A DNA stretch of 64,000 nucleotides, taken from positions 62,001 to 126,000 of the forward strand of contig JAKCPI010015902.1 of the NCBI GenBank assembly GCA_023213315.1, in the 5' to 3' direction. The position numbers and the translations under genes were made by a program. This document shows positions 12,900-23,769 of this stretch, one piece after another (position 1 is the stretch's first letter; each line of letters opens with the position of its first letter). The stretch comes from Euborellia annulipes. Its lineage: Eukaryota > Arthropoda > Insecta > Dermaptera > Anisolabididae. The notes below the pieces were generated by a model. That model ran no database searches and was not told the origin of the DNA. It saw only the letters and a list, made by a program, of their open reading frames with translations.

Positions 12900-13569
12900 A
12901 CTTTCTCTTACCTATGTATATATGTAATATATATATAGAGAGAAAGTATTGGATTCATGTCAGAAATTCGATGTCGAGATTTTGATGGATCTTCACGTTT
13001 TGAGGTCCCCTGAATCCAAAAAAGTGGTTTTGGCGACATGGTCTGTCTGTGTGTGTGTGTGTGTGGGTGGGTGTGTGTGTGTGTTCAATTTTAAGCATGA
13101 AGGAATTGAGCTACGAGGTTGAAATTTTATATTTAAGTTAAACACCCCCCGAGACCGGAAAAATAAGCTTTTAATCAAAATCGGCCAAAGAGTACTAGTA
13201 CTTTACTGATGTACTTTTTCAGTTTTTTTCGATTTTCTCAAAATTTGCTCCAACGATTTTTTTTTAAATTCAAAAATCAATTATTTTTTAAATGCTCTTT
13301 AAAATGTATATTCTCATTTTGCAATTGAAATCTTCTGAAGACCACTTTACTCTTGTATTTCATAGGGAAGATAGGAAAAATGGTTGCCATGGAAACAAAA
13401 TATAAATATTTTCCCATACTTATAAATTTTACATCTGAATTCAAATGTTCAGTACTGTCGGGAACTAAATATATGTCGACACAAAAAATCTGGTGTGACA
13501 AGCACAGAACACAACTTTCGATTACCGAAGGTAAGAGAAAGTTGTGTGCTGTGCGACAGTCACACCAGA
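12900..13569 (-). mobile_element. TCTGGTGTGAC hairpin element, full copy
   Basis: A 670-bp inverted copy of the element at 42237-43137. On the minus strand it starts TCTGGTGTGAC, runs through the CACAACTTTC/GAAAGTTGTG hairpin, then a body with AGTACTAGTACTTT, a short CA/TG tract (about 13049-13084), and ends GGTAAGAGAAAGT. Both sides are A/T runs with no clear duplication. There is no transposase. The build (hairpin near one end, internal microsatellite, no duplication) recalls Helentron-derived INE-1-type elements. Confidence 0.8.
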
Positions 13570-14165
13570 TTTTTTTTACATGCTCTTTAAAATGTATATT
13601 CTCATTTTGCTCTCAGAATTGTTTGAAGCACACTTTACTCTTGTACTTCATAGGAAAGATAGGGGAACCAAATGGCTTAAATAAGAGGATTGCGTCTTTT
13701 TCCTTATCCTTTTCGTTCATTGTATATTTCAATATACTGTACAACTATGTATAGGAAAGATAGGAGAAATGGAAACAAAATATAAATATATTCCTTTGTT
13801 TATAAAGTTTACATCTTGAAATATATCTCGACCATAGATCTCAACACAAACGCCTACGGGCTTGGTCTAGTTGGTAGCGTGCCTCCCTTCTATACCGAAC
13901 GTCGCGGGTTCGGACCCCAGGCAGTCCGATGATTTTATTTAACGCCACTTGGATACCACCAAATGGCTTAGAATAGAAATGCCCGATTCCCAATAGATAT
14001 ATTAATAATTAACGATTATCGTCAAAGTCTTAAATGGCCTAATTTGCCGAAAATACTGTGTGAATATGAGTGTGAGTGTGAATGTGAAAAAAGTGTGAGT
14101 GTTTAAAAAAAATAAAAAAATCTGGTGTGACAAGCACAGGCAAAGTTAAGAGAAATTTGTGTGAC
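13570..14165 (-). mobile_element. Truncated hairpin element interrupted by a SINE
   Basis: A partial minus-strand copy of the same family (GCTCTTTAAAATGTATATTC near 13575; TCAACACAAA before, and TCTGGTGTGAC at about 14121 after, the SINE). The SINE at 13851-14113 splits it. It lies beside the full copy, so two family members are adjacent. Confidence 0.7.
13851..14113 (+). repeat. tRNA-derived SINE, copy 2
   Basis: Plus-strand copy: A-box-like TTGGTCTAGTTGGTAGCGTG, B-box GCGGGTTCGGACCCC, then GGCAGTCCGATGATTTTATT, the GTGTGAGTGTGAATGTG tract and an A-rich tail. The A-box resembles tRNA-Glu/Asp/Gly. It lies within a hairpin element. The A-rich flanks hide any duplication. Confidence 0.88.
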
Positions 14166-14224
14166 CATCAAAATAAATTTTTTTTTCTATGCGTCTTTAA
14201 AATTCTTTTTAATCTGTCCGAATA

Positions 14225-14510
14225 TATAATTTTAATTTATTATTTTATTTTCTTAGAATCGAGAAGGGGGGGGAGGCGCCTTGGTCAAGCGCAACAACCA
14301 GAGAGGCGGGGAGGGGGAGGCAGCAGACAGGCTCCGCCCCTCCGGTGCGCGGATTAAGAGTCGTTATAATTACACAGAGAAAAGAAATAAAACTTCGAAT
14401 CTTCAAATGTCTCTAACTCGCAAACCGCTTCTTCAATTTGCATCGGATTTTTTGTAATGAGTTTAGAATTTCCTAGAGATTATTTAGATAAAGTTAAATA
14501 TTTACCGCCT
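14225..14510 (+). repeat. GC-rich repeat shared with about 21.0-21.25 kb
   Basis: A purine/GC-rich patch (GGGGGGGGAGGCGCC) followed by AAATGTCTCTAACTCGCAAA and CATCGGATTTTTTGTAATGA. The 21.0-21.25 kb region shows the same order with near-identical wording (TCTATAACTCGGAAACCGCG). It appears continuous with family F and is cut at 14510 by another element. The class is unknown. Confidence 0.6.
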
Positions 14511-16390
14511 AATTCATAAAAGAGTATTTGAAAAGCTTTTTAACTAATCAATTGTTAAACGATAATATGTATTTAAGTAAACTTTCTATTCATAAACACA
14601 TTTAAACTGTAGATTAACTAATATGAAATTTAAGAATATTAAGTTTGGCAACATGGCAAAAACCTACGTCATTTTGCAAAATTCGTTGCATTAAGCTGAC
14701 ATCTGGCGGAGATTGAGAAATATATTTATATGTCAAACTAATTTGTTTTGATCGTTTTTAATAAGATCCTTATAGAATTAATACAAATAATTGGACAAAT
14801 CAACATTATTGTCATTTAAATGAATATGGAAAAATAAGAAAAAATTTAATATTATGAAAAATAAGAAAAAAGAAGCCAAAATTTGACTGAGTAAGAAAAG
14901 ATAAATATTTTTGCCATAGCCACTGCTTTTGGTTTATTTTAATAAAAAAAATTTATTTCAGCAATTACTTATGTCTTTAAATTAAAACAAAAACCAGATT
15001 TGAACGCGTGTAAAGAAAAACAGACAAAATGAAAATAAATATAAATGTCAGAGGTTAGTTTTTTCAAAATATTACTTTTTCAATAAATCATTTAATTCCA
15101 TTTGGACTAGATACTAATAAGCACACCCCTTTTTTCAGTTTCAACGCATTCTCCAAAGGAACTGAAAGGAATTTAAATCAATTAAAAGCCATAAAAATAA
15201 GCTAAATAAAAATACAATTGTATAATTTCTTAAGTTTGATTTAATGAAAATTAAATATGTTTAAATATCAAATATCAATCAATCAATTAAATATGTTTGA
15301 ATTTCTATCAAATATTGAAACTCAAATGTATTGTAACTAATAATAGTAACAGATTTTAAGATCTTAAAGGATTTTTCTTTTTTTAAATAATCTTCTCCCA
15401 GGCATAATCCTTTTATTTATTTGATAGGCCATATTCAGGGCCGCAGACAGGGGGGGCAGGGGGGCTATATCCCCGGGGCCCGGGCCCTTTGAGCTCAAAA
15501 ACTCGCCTTTTTTTCCTGAAGGGGCTCGGGCCCTTTAAGCTCAAAAACTCGCCTTTTTTCCTGAGGATGCCCGGGCCCTTTAAGCTCAAATCTCAAAATT
15601 TCAATAAAGAAAATCATTTTTTGCACATTTTTTCCTGTGGGGGCCCGGGCTCCGGGCCCTTTAAGCTCAAAGCAAGTAATATTTTTCACGTCTCAGGATA
15701 GCTAAAAACGCAGATTTCAATGTCTAATTTTCAAAAATTTTCCATACCCCACCCCGGAAGTCGTCTGTCCGGGTTTGGCCTCAATAAATTATGGTAACCC
15801 TATGTTTAGGAAATTTTGAAAAATTTTTAAATAACTTTTTTATTTAAATAAATATTGTAAGCTAAGCTTATGTATAACTCTTTTAAAAATTGTGTAAAAA
15901 ATTTTTGGCATGAAGGCCACAATAGCCTTTTACATACCTAAAAATCTTAATGGGTGAGGGGGGGCGTATTATTAAGTGGCCCCGGGGCCCGTCAAGTCTG
16001 TCTGCGGCCCTGGCCATATTCATAATATTGCATATTGTATTTATAGTTTCAATACTTGGCATTATTCTGAAAATATTAATTCATCAAGATTAATAATTTG
16101 TTCATGAAAAAACATATAATACATTTGAATATTTACTTACGTTTATTTTTATTAAAAGCCTATGATATTATAATATCATAGCTATTTCAAATGTCATGTT
16201 GTTGTGATCGAAAATTTTGAGGTTACAAAATGTTTATTAGTGAGCTTAAACAAGGGGTCTCGCCTGTCTAGTTAAAATAGGAATTTAAACAAGTATTTAG
16301 GCCTAAAATATGTTTATGAATTAAGATTTTGCTAAAATGCTTTTCAAATTCTCTTTAAACATTGTTTAAGGTTTTATGAATGAGGCGGTT
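14507..16390. mobile_element. Inverted-end element carrying a nested hAT element
   Basis: The ends CCGCCTAATTCATAAA and TTTATGAATGAGGCGG are inverted repeats, and AATATTTA occurs at both borders, so a duplication of about 8 bp is likely but overlaps the ends. The inside is AT-rich with no recognised ORF and contains the element at 15436-16012. The superfamily is not assigned. Confidence 0.6.
15436..16012. mobile_element. hAT-type element with 8-bp duplication GCCATATT
   Basis: The terminal inverted repeats CAGGGCCGCAGACAGG and CTGTCTGCGGCCCTG are flanked by GCCATATT at 15428-15435 and 16013-16020. The left half holds four tandem-like copies of a unit containing GGGCCCTTTRAGCTCAAA, which produce spurious ORFs on both strands. 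No transposase. Confidence 0.93.
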
Positions 16391-16456
16391 AATATTTAAA
16401 CATTTATTTTTTTCATTATATCTCACCATCCGATTAGCCAATCAGATGAGAGTAAA

Positions 16457-18020
16457 AAGGATCATTGATCTATATTCTTTGAATTATTGCCTACGTGTAT
16501 ATAAAATTTCTAGCCTTCTAGCTCCAAAGGTTTCGTTAAATTAGCGCTCTAAAGGTTGACACCCGCTCAAGGAATGTGTTCAGGGTCCATACAGAGTCAA
16601 TTTTTCTCAAAGGATTCGCTCTAAAAAAAAAAATTTTCATATCATATCAGAATTGGATGAAATTTTATGTCCTCTTTTTACGTAAAATTCAGCTTTCAAT
16701 TTTTGAGACTTGTTAATTTTATTTTACTAGCTCGTTGTTTATAAACAACCCACAACATGTATACAAAATCTGGTGTGACAAGCCCAGCAAATTTTTTTTT
16801 GTCGACATGCTAGGCCTATTTAGTTTCCGACGGTACGGCACATTCGATTTTCAAGATGTAAAATTTATAAGTATGGAAAAATATTTATATTTTGTTACCA
16901 TAGCAACCATTTCTCCTATCTTTCCAATGAAGTACAAGAGTAAAGTGTGCTTCAAACAATTCTGAGAGCAAAATGAGAATATACATTTTAAAGAGCATCT
17001 AAAAAATAAATGATTTTTGAATTTTAATCAAAATCGTTTGAGCAAATTTTGAGAAAATCGAAAAAAACTGAAAAAGTACATGTATATAGAGGTAAGGGAA
17101 AGTAAAAATTTCTAAGATCCCTTAATTTAGCAACATTATAAGATTTTAGAATAAAATTTTATAAAATTTGAATATAAACAGATGAAATCAATCAATTTGA
17201 CAATTATTTCAACTAATGGGAAGAGCATCAAATTTTTTTTCCAATTCGATCGGCGCCCAGAGACCAGCCAGGGAGACTTGCGTAACTCTTGTCTAAGCCT
17301 TTCGTCTCGCGCGAGATCGCTTTTCAAAAAATCGCTAAATCTCTCTCATTTATTCAAGGATTTGAGGCAAAATGCAAAACTGGTCTCTTGAATCAATTAT
17401 AAAGCCATAGGAATTTTTCTATTTAGCTACGCCCACATAAAATGAGGGTTTGTTGATGACACTCACGACTTCTAACGTCAACTCCCGCCAATATTTTTTA
17501 ATTTATTGTTTTTTAATTAAATAAACACATTTAGGGCTTGATATCGATTGAATAAATTAAAATATAAAATATTCTAACCTAAAACAATCCAATTTCGGCC
17601 AAGGAATGTCCTAAAAATAATAAAAAATCTCGATTTTAATTAATTTTGACAGATGAATTTTTCTTTTCAAAATAATAAAAAAAACTATTTAATATATCGA
17701 AATAGTGAATAGTGCATTAGAATCAGCACTAAATCCTGAATCTTACATATTTATGTCAATTACTAGTTTGCTCTATTTAATAAGAGAATGTGACATCTAT
17801 GTTTGCTTGAATTTTCGTAAATTTGCTAAAAACTAAAAAAGATATAAAATTGGTGTTTATTGATTCGTTATCTGCATTAAATACAAAATTTATACGATAT
17901 CTTAAATATCTTCTACCTTTTATGTTTAATGATATTAAGCCTTCTCAAATTTTGTATCGTTTTTTGAGTATAACTCGAAAAATAATTGAGATACAAAAAT
18001 AACATAAGAAGATTCTTAAT
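16457..18020. repeat. Repeat family F, inverted copy F3 with 335-bp insertion
   Basis: Reverse complement of F2 (11461-12688), ending GATTCTTAAT at 18020 where F2 begins ATTAAGAATC. It differs mainly by the insertion at 16769-17103. F2 and F3 form a large inverted pair with about 3.8 kb between them. Confidence 0.85.
16769..17103 (+). mobile_element. Short hairpin element with an empty-site counterpart
   Basis: A 335-bp member of the TCTGGTGTGAC family: TCTGGTGTGACAAGCCCAG at the left and GGTAAGGGAAAGT at the right. It lacks the second arm of the hairpin and the CA/TG half of the long copies. The F2 copy lacks the insertion at the homologous position, so the borders are set by comparison within the window. 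No target duplication beyond A/T runs is visible, as expected for Helitron-like insertion. Confidence 0.85.
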
Positions 18021-18399
18021 CCTCATTAAATCCCCCATATTTTCCCCGTGTCATATGTTTAAGAAGTGGTTAAATTAAAAATCTTATATTTTTAGAATTT
18101 GTATCAATTAATTGAAAACTATTAGAGATATTAAAATTTCGTATGCAAATTCTTATTCTACCTGATATTTTATCCATAAACGATGTATCGCCGATGTATT
18201 GCCTTGTGTTTAATAGATAGATAGTAGCTAGGGGCGTAGCGAGAGGGGAGGGGACAAGGGGGTCATCATGCCCCAGGTACTACTCACAAATGGGCGCCAA
18301 ATGGTCCGCAAAATAAAATTTTGCTGGATAATTTTTATTTTTATTATAATTGATTTCTGGAAAATATATTTTAAATTTAGTGCCAGTGTAATATAATAC

Positions 18400-19863
18400 C
18401 ACTAGTCGACAAGGTTTTTTTCACAAGAAATCTGATTAGTGAACCTAGTGCATTTCTTCATTCTGAATTCAGATATGTAGTTAGAATTTTTCCATCAGGC
18501 ACAGTTTTAGAGATATAGAGCAAAATAGATTTTAATAGAAAAAGTGCTCTAAAACGGCTTTTATTTAGAATGTTCAAATTATTTTTAACGCCGCACCCCG
18601 TCAAATTATGCAGATAATTAGAATACATATAAATTTAAAGTTTCATCCGAATCGGAGGTCATTTAGACGTGCCGCAAACGGCTCAAAGTTTTAAAAAATG
18701 GAAATTTTCAAGATTTTTTTTGCTTTGGTCACCCCTAATACAATTTTAGATATCCCTGAATGAAAAAACATATATTTACGATATTCTATAGTTCTTTGGC
18801 ATTCTAAAAATCATTCATTCGTAAAAATCTATTAATTAATAACGAAATTATGAACAAAAACGTCAGCAAAGAAAAAACACAAGTACACTCACTGGTCGAA
18901 AAAAATGGACTTCAATTGAATTAAAAAGAGAACCCTATCCACGAGAAGCTAATGTATCCTCTCTGAACATAGGTTCCCGGGCCAAACTTTATTAAATATT
19001 ATAAAGAAAAATATTTCTAGAATCTCATCTCTTTCTTTATACTTATAAAAGAAAAAGAAGTCCATTTTTTTTCGTCCAGTGAGTGTACTTGTACTTTTTC
19101 TTTGGAGACGTTTTTGTTCATAATTTCGTTAATAATTAACAGATTTTTACGAATGAATGATTTTTAGAAAGCCAAAGAACTATAGAATATCGTAAATATA
19201 TGTTTTTTGCATTCAGGGATATCTAAAATTGTATTAGGGGTGACCAAAGCAAAAAAAATCTTGAAAATTTCGATTTTTTAAAACTTTAAGCCGTTTGCGG
19301 CACGTCTAAATGACTTCCGATTGGGATGAAACTTAAAATTTATATGTATTCTAAATACCTGAATATTTTTACGGGGTGCGGCGTTAAAAATAATTTGAAC
19401 ATTCTAAATAAAAGCCGTTTTAGAGCACTTTTTCTATCAAAATCTATTTTGCTCTATATCTCTAAAACTGTGCCTGATGCAAGGGCGGATCCAGAGGTGT
19501 TTCTCGAGGGGGGGGGGGTAATCTGGTGTGACTCGTCGCACAGCACACTATTTTCTTTAATTTCGGTAATTTAAAAGCGCATTCTGTACTTGTTTGCCAG
19601 AATATAAATACACATCAAATTTTTAAGTATTAATTTTTAAAATTTTACATTAAAAATAAATTTTTTTGCGAAAAAAAGGTATTTTTTCGAATCTCGGGGG
19701 GGGGGGGGGTAATTACCCCTTTACCCCCCCCCCCCCCTTGTATCCGCCCTTGGCCTGATGGGGCAAAACTGAAATGATATTTGAATTCAGCATGAAAAAT
19801 ACTTCTAGAATTTCATATCTTTATTCTTGTGAAAGAAAAAAAGTTCATTTTTGTCGACTAGTG
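18400..19863. mobile_element. Long-inverted-arm element with nested hAT insertion
   Basis: Outer ends CACTAGTCGACAA and TTGTCGACTAGTG are inverted. The arms, about 500 bp each, remain recognisable throughout (for example AGGCACAGTTTTAGAGATAT against ATATCTCTAAAACTGTGCCT), and the inner arm ends carry CACTGGTCGAAAAAAATGG and its complement. The right arm is interrupted by the 273-bp element at 19480-19752. No ORF. The class is uncertain. Confidence 0.8.
19480..19752. mobile_element. hAT-type element with 8-bp duplication GCCTGATG
   Basis: The ends CAAGGGCGGATCCAG and TATCCGCCCTTG form terminal inverted repeats flanked by GCCTGATG at 19472-19479 and 19753-19760. It is a 273-bp non-coding element with long G and C runs. 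A TCTGGTGTGAC hairpin-family fragment lies inside it (about 19522-19600). Confidence 0.93.
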
Positions 19864-20199
19864 TAATTATGTATATTTTACATATAATATTATATGGTTT
19901 TCGAATGGGGGGGGGGGGCGCTAAAAAGGTATTGTCCCTCGGGCGCGAGTTAAGCTCACTACGCCACTGCATCATGTGAAATAATTGCCAAATTGATTGA
20001 TTTCATCTTTTTATGCTTTTATAAAATTTTATTCGAAACTTTATTTAACTATAAGAATAAAAGACTGCATATTTATCTATAAAAAATTCAATCCTTTGAG
20101 AAAAAATAAAATTTCAAAATATTTTGTCTTCAATCAAAGAGATGCTTATTTTTCATAAATATATTAAATAATAAAATCCATCTCTTTAGACCTTTAGTT

Positions 20200-20640
20200 C
20201 AGTGCTTGTTAAACTTTTTGAGTCGCGGCCCCGTTGGGAACCAAATAAATATCGCACGGCCCCCCCTTTTTTTTTTTTTTTACATTCTCTTGTCTATGTG
20301 TGTTCAATTTTAAATATGAAGGAATTGAGCTAGGAGGGTGAAAGTTTATATTCAAGTTAGACACCCCCCTGAGGCGTGGAAAGAAGCTTTTAATCAAAAT
20401 CAGCCAAAAAGTACTAGTACTTTACTGATGTAGTTTTTCAGTTTTTTCGATTTTCTCAAAATTCGCTCCGATTTTTTTTTTTAAATTAATAAATCAATTA
20501 TTTTTTAGATGCTCTTTAAAATGTATATTCTCATTTTGCCGTTGACATCTTCTGAAGACCACTTTACTCTTGTTCTTCATAGAAAAGATAGGTGAAATGG
20601 TTTCCATGGTAACAGAATTTAAATCTTTTACTTTTTAGAT
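20200..20640 (-). mobile_element. Partial hairpin-family element next to a hAT-like end
   Basis: About 20286-20640 is a minus-strand fragment of the TCTGGTGTGAC family body (GAATTGAGCTAGGAGG, AGTACTAGTACTTTACTGAT, ATGCTCTTTAAAATGTATAT). At 20200 CAGTGCTTGTTAAACTTTTT resembles a hAT terminal sequence; no partner end was found. Confidence 0.65.
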
Positions 20641-20649
20641 TAAAATTCA

Positions 20650-21392
20650 TATAAATCAATTATTTAGATGTCCTTTTAAAAAGTCCATCAGTAATATTTT
20701 GTGAAAATTGTTTGAAGTACTCAAATCATTTCATCTAAATTAAATTTTACACTTTGATATTTAACTACCCTACAGTAATACAAGATCGAAATATCGCTTG
20801 TGTTCAAATAAATATAACAACCATGTGATGATGAAGAATTGAAACATCTAACTAAATATATAACTATCATTTATTTGGCAATATTCTCTGACTGCTTAAT
20901 TAATTTTTTTTTCTAGTTCAATTTTTATAATTCTTCCAAATGTCCAAAAAAAAAAATAATTTAACTTAAAAGCTATTAAATTATTATTTTTAAAAAGAGA
21001 AAGAATTTTTCTTAGAAAAGAGTGGAAGGGGGAGAGGCGGCTGGCGGCTTTTTCTCCTTAGCAACAATCCGAGCAGAGGGGTGGGGGAACCTGCTGCCCA
21101 CGACCCTCCCCTCCTTTGGCCAATTCAAGAGCCCAAAATAATTAAGAAGGAAATGAATAAAATGATGATAATTCAAATGTCTATAACTCGGAAACCGCGC
21201 TTCCAATTCGCATCGGATCTTTTGTAATGAGTTTAGAATTTTCTAGAGAATATTCACATGGAACTAAAATTGAATAATTAAGAATATATTTTTTCTTTAA
21301 TCTAACCATCCGTTCAACCAATCAAATGATAATAAAAAGGATTATCGTTCTATATTCCCTGAAATTTTCCCTTTTATCTGTATATAAAATTT

Positions 21393-21427
<35 letters not shown>

Positions 21428-22690
21428 TGAAACTTTTTTTTTTTATTTCTTATTAGTAATCTCCGCCCTTTCAATTTTTATTAAATAAACGAATATTATA
21501 TAAATTTTAAATAAATACCTTAGGGATTGTCCATATATTACGTAACGCGTTAGGGGAGGGAGAGGCATGGACGTAACTAGGGGGTGCCGGGGAGGAGCCC
21601 CCCAGAAGGCTCGTGCCCCCCCCTCCAGAAAGCTCCCTGCCCCAAGAAAAATTGAGAAAATATTAGGCTTTCCAGGCCTTCCGGAGGATGGCTGGTCCCA
21701 TGCCCCCCCCAGCCAAATTCTCTAGTTACGCCCATGAGGAACAGATGTTTTCACTTTGCTATAAATATAAATTAAACATTTTATTGATTAAACATTTGTG
21801 GAAGTTATTTTAATGTCAAGTTATTCATATTTAATTCATAGAGAGAAACCTTCTTCTCGGTTCATTTAGATTTATTCTAACTAAAATAAGTAAAGCATTT
21901 TGAATTTTCTTCATTCCCTTCCAAGTTAGCGAACTGATTGATTTTTATTTAAATTTCTCTCTCTTGATTCATTAGAGTTTCAGATGACGAGAGAGAAGAT
22001 ATTAAGAATGAGAATGATACGACAAATAAATAAATTAATTGCTTTCCTCTTTATTTATCTGATAAGATCCTATCAATTCTCAGAAAGTACATTTATAACA
22101 TTAACATCATGGTTACTACGGGGAGTAACTTTCCTGAATGTATATTGAAGTGGAGTAGGAGGCAACACAGAGTTAAGGCTAAAAAAGTACATTACATTTT
22201 TTGTTTGATATTTCACTTGAAATTTATTAAATTTAGAAATAACTCAAAAACGAAAAAACTCTTGTTACTTAAATTTTATACGTGAGCTAAATAGATATTT
22301 CGTAAGACTCTCGAGGAATTTAAATAAAATCGACCAAAGGGTACTAGTATTTTACTGATGTCATTTTTAGTTTTTTCAATTTTCTTAAAGTTAACTTTAT
22401 CGATTTTGAAACATATCACCTAATGTTTTTGATTAAATATTTTACCTGATATTTTGACTAGCAAAACTTTTTTGCTTTTTAAATTAAAAATATTATTAAT
22501 CATAAAACCTCTGCTTAATGCCAAACAAGGCTATTGTCGTTAACTTCTAACTAAAATTTATGCTATTTTTTTTCTTCTTAGCTATTTTATTATACTTTAA
22601 TTGCAAGAATCTTTAATTTATTTACATAATTAATTAATGTACTAATAATTTCTGACTAATGAGTTCGTTTTGTTTTTGTTTTTTTGACAG
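20650..22690. other. Non-coding stretch before CadN exon 1
   Basis: This holds the GC-rich repeat at about 21.0-21.4 kb, a poly-T run (about 21392-21423) and an inverted-end element (21569-21737; CATGGACGTAACTAG against CTAGTTACGCCCATG). A body fragment of the hairpin family lies at about 22320-22410. No coding exon is recognised. The last bases are the polypyrimidine tract and TTTTTGACAG acceptor of exon 1. Confidence 0.6.
21569..21737. mobile_element. Small inverted-end DNA element
   Basis: The ends CATGGACGTAACTAGGG and CTCTAGTTACGCCCATG are inverted repeats about 170 bp apart, with C/G-rich internal sequence. A fragment of the same family starts near 10458 (CATGGGCGTAACTAGGGG). No convincing flanking duplication is visible, so the superfamily is open. 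Confidence 0.6.
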
Positions 22691-22882
22691 ATACCGACAA
22701 TCAACGAGTGATTATCCACGTGAAGGATGTCAATGATGAGCCGCCGTATTTCATCAATAGGCCTCTACCAATGCAGGCTGTTGTTCAGCTCAATGCACCA
22801 CCAAATACACCCGTGTTTACACTACAAGCCAGGGATCCTGATACCGACCACAACATCCACTATTTCATCGTCAGAGACAGAA
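22691..22882 (+). CDS. CadN: CadN exon 1 of this window (cadherin repeat linker)
   Basis: Encodes the end of one extracellular cadherin repeat, its calcium-binding linker DVNDEPPYF, and the start of the next repeat through QARDPDTDHN to FIVRDR. The exon follows the acceptor TTTTTTGACAG and ends at the donor GTAAGA (22883). It enters with two bases of a split codon and leaves one base (phase 1), which joins exon 2 as Thr to give RDR-TGGRFEVDE. The preceding repeat must be encoded upstream; I see no such exon in the 22.7 kb to the left. A hairpin-family element starts only 27 bases into the next intron. The match to insect CadN is strong from memory. Confidence 0.96.
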
Positions 22883-22909
22883 GTAAGATTTTCTTTCATC
22901 ATATAAAAG

Positions 22910-23106
22910 AATCTGGTGTGACAACTTCGGTAATTGATCTGTCCAAAAAGTACTAATAATACTTTACTGATTTTATTTTCGATTTTCTCAAAATCCGCTG
23001 TAAAGATTTTGATTAAAATTCAGGTCATTTAGATTCAACTAAATATATGTGGATAGTGATCAAGTTTCAATTACCGTTGTGTGCTGTGTGACCAGTAACA
23101 CCAGGT
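22910..23106 (+). repeat. Degraded hairpin-family element in intron 1
   Basis: Starts TCTGGTGTGACAACTTCGGT, contains AGTACTAATAATACTTTACT and GATTTTCTCAAAATCCGCT of the family body, and ends GTGTGACCAGTAACACCAGG. It begins 27 bases after the exon 1 donor. Confidence 0.7.
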
Positions 23107-23124
23107 TTTTTCTTTCATTTAACC

Positions 23125-23326
23125 CAGGCATGTCAAACATGCGTCCCTCCAATACATAGATCGCAGCCCGGTGAGACGTTTTGAGAAAAACATTGAGTCT
23201 AATAAATACATAATATAATCATTCTATAACAATATTTTATTATTTTTTTTTAACATAACAAAGATGCAGCCTCAACTTGGTTCGAAATAGATAATGTGCC
23301 CCACACATATGAGTTTGACATGTCTG
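23125..23326. mobile_element. hAT-type element with 8-bp duplication ATTTAACC
   Basis: The ends CAGGCATGTCAAACATG and GAGTTTGACATGTCTG are imperfect inverted repeats of the TGTCAAAC type common in hAT elements. ATTTAACC flanks at 23117-23124 and 23327-23334. Length 202 bp, non-coding, inside CadN intron 1. Confidence 0.93.
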
Positions 23327-23769
23327 ATTTAACCTAATTTCATCTAAGCGTATTTGTTGGAATTTTTTTACTCTATTATTTTCCATACAAGCCATTAAGA
23401 ATGAGAATGATACGACAAATAAATTAATTAATTCCCTTCCTCTTTATTTATCTGATAAGATCCTATCAATTCTCAGAAAGTACATTTATAACATTAATAA
23501 AACATATTCAATATACTTCCTCTTTTTTTGAATAAATAATAACATAGCCTACTAACTTATATCAAATTCTCCTTTTGAAATTGCTCTAATTATATTTGAT
23601 CAAATAAAATAATTTAAAAAAATCATTTTATAAATCATAAATAGAATATTTTTACTTTTTTTTATTTGAGTTCCAATCCCCTTGATAGATTATTATTCTC
23701 AATCTAAAATTTCAGATTTTATTAAAATTATAATAAATATTTATATAATTGTTTGGATTTCATTCGCAG

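Larger units (their letters stand above)
18229..19969. mobile_element. hAT-type element B, split by nested insertions
   Basis: The left end TAGGGGCGTAGCGAG (degenerate first base) and right end CTCACTACGCCACTG match element A, and the interior near both ends matches A (GCCCC, TGGTTTTCGAATG, GCGCTAAAAA). The inverted-arm element at 18400-19863 fills its middle. Confidence 0.65.
11047..19977. mobile_element. 8.9-kb block bracketed by an 8-bp direct repeat (hAT-type composite?)
   Basis: CATCATGT occurs at 11047-11054 directly before CAGTGGCGTAGCGAG and again at 19970-19977 directly after CTCACTACGCCACTG. The outer ends are a hAT-type inverted repeat, and the 8-bp duplication is hAT-sized. The outside sequence is one F repeat split in two. 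The inside holds two complete-looking copies of the end element (11055-11460 and about 18229-19969) plus many nested elements. It is either one hAT element enlarged by later insertions, or a unit mobilised by the outer ends of two elements. Confidence 0.65.

Noticed and set aside
13353..13754. A 133-codon ORF with recurring peptide wording also seen near 42.2 kb and 0.5 kb
   Set aside because: The wording comes from copies of the TCTGGTGTGAC hairpin element read on either strand; the frames differ between copies and no conserved protein is implied.
15489..15701. ORFs on both strands at 15.49-15.70 kb with a repeated peptide
   Set aside because: They arise from tandem GGGCCCTTTRAGCTCAAA units inside a hAT-type element.
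21569..21737. Calling this inverted-end element a hAT insertion
   Set aside because: The flanks do not show an 8-bp duplication, so only inverted ends can be claimed.
1..22690. Upstream CadN exons in the first 22.7 kb
   Set aside because: No ORF on either strand shows cadherin linkers or repeat motifs next to splice sites.
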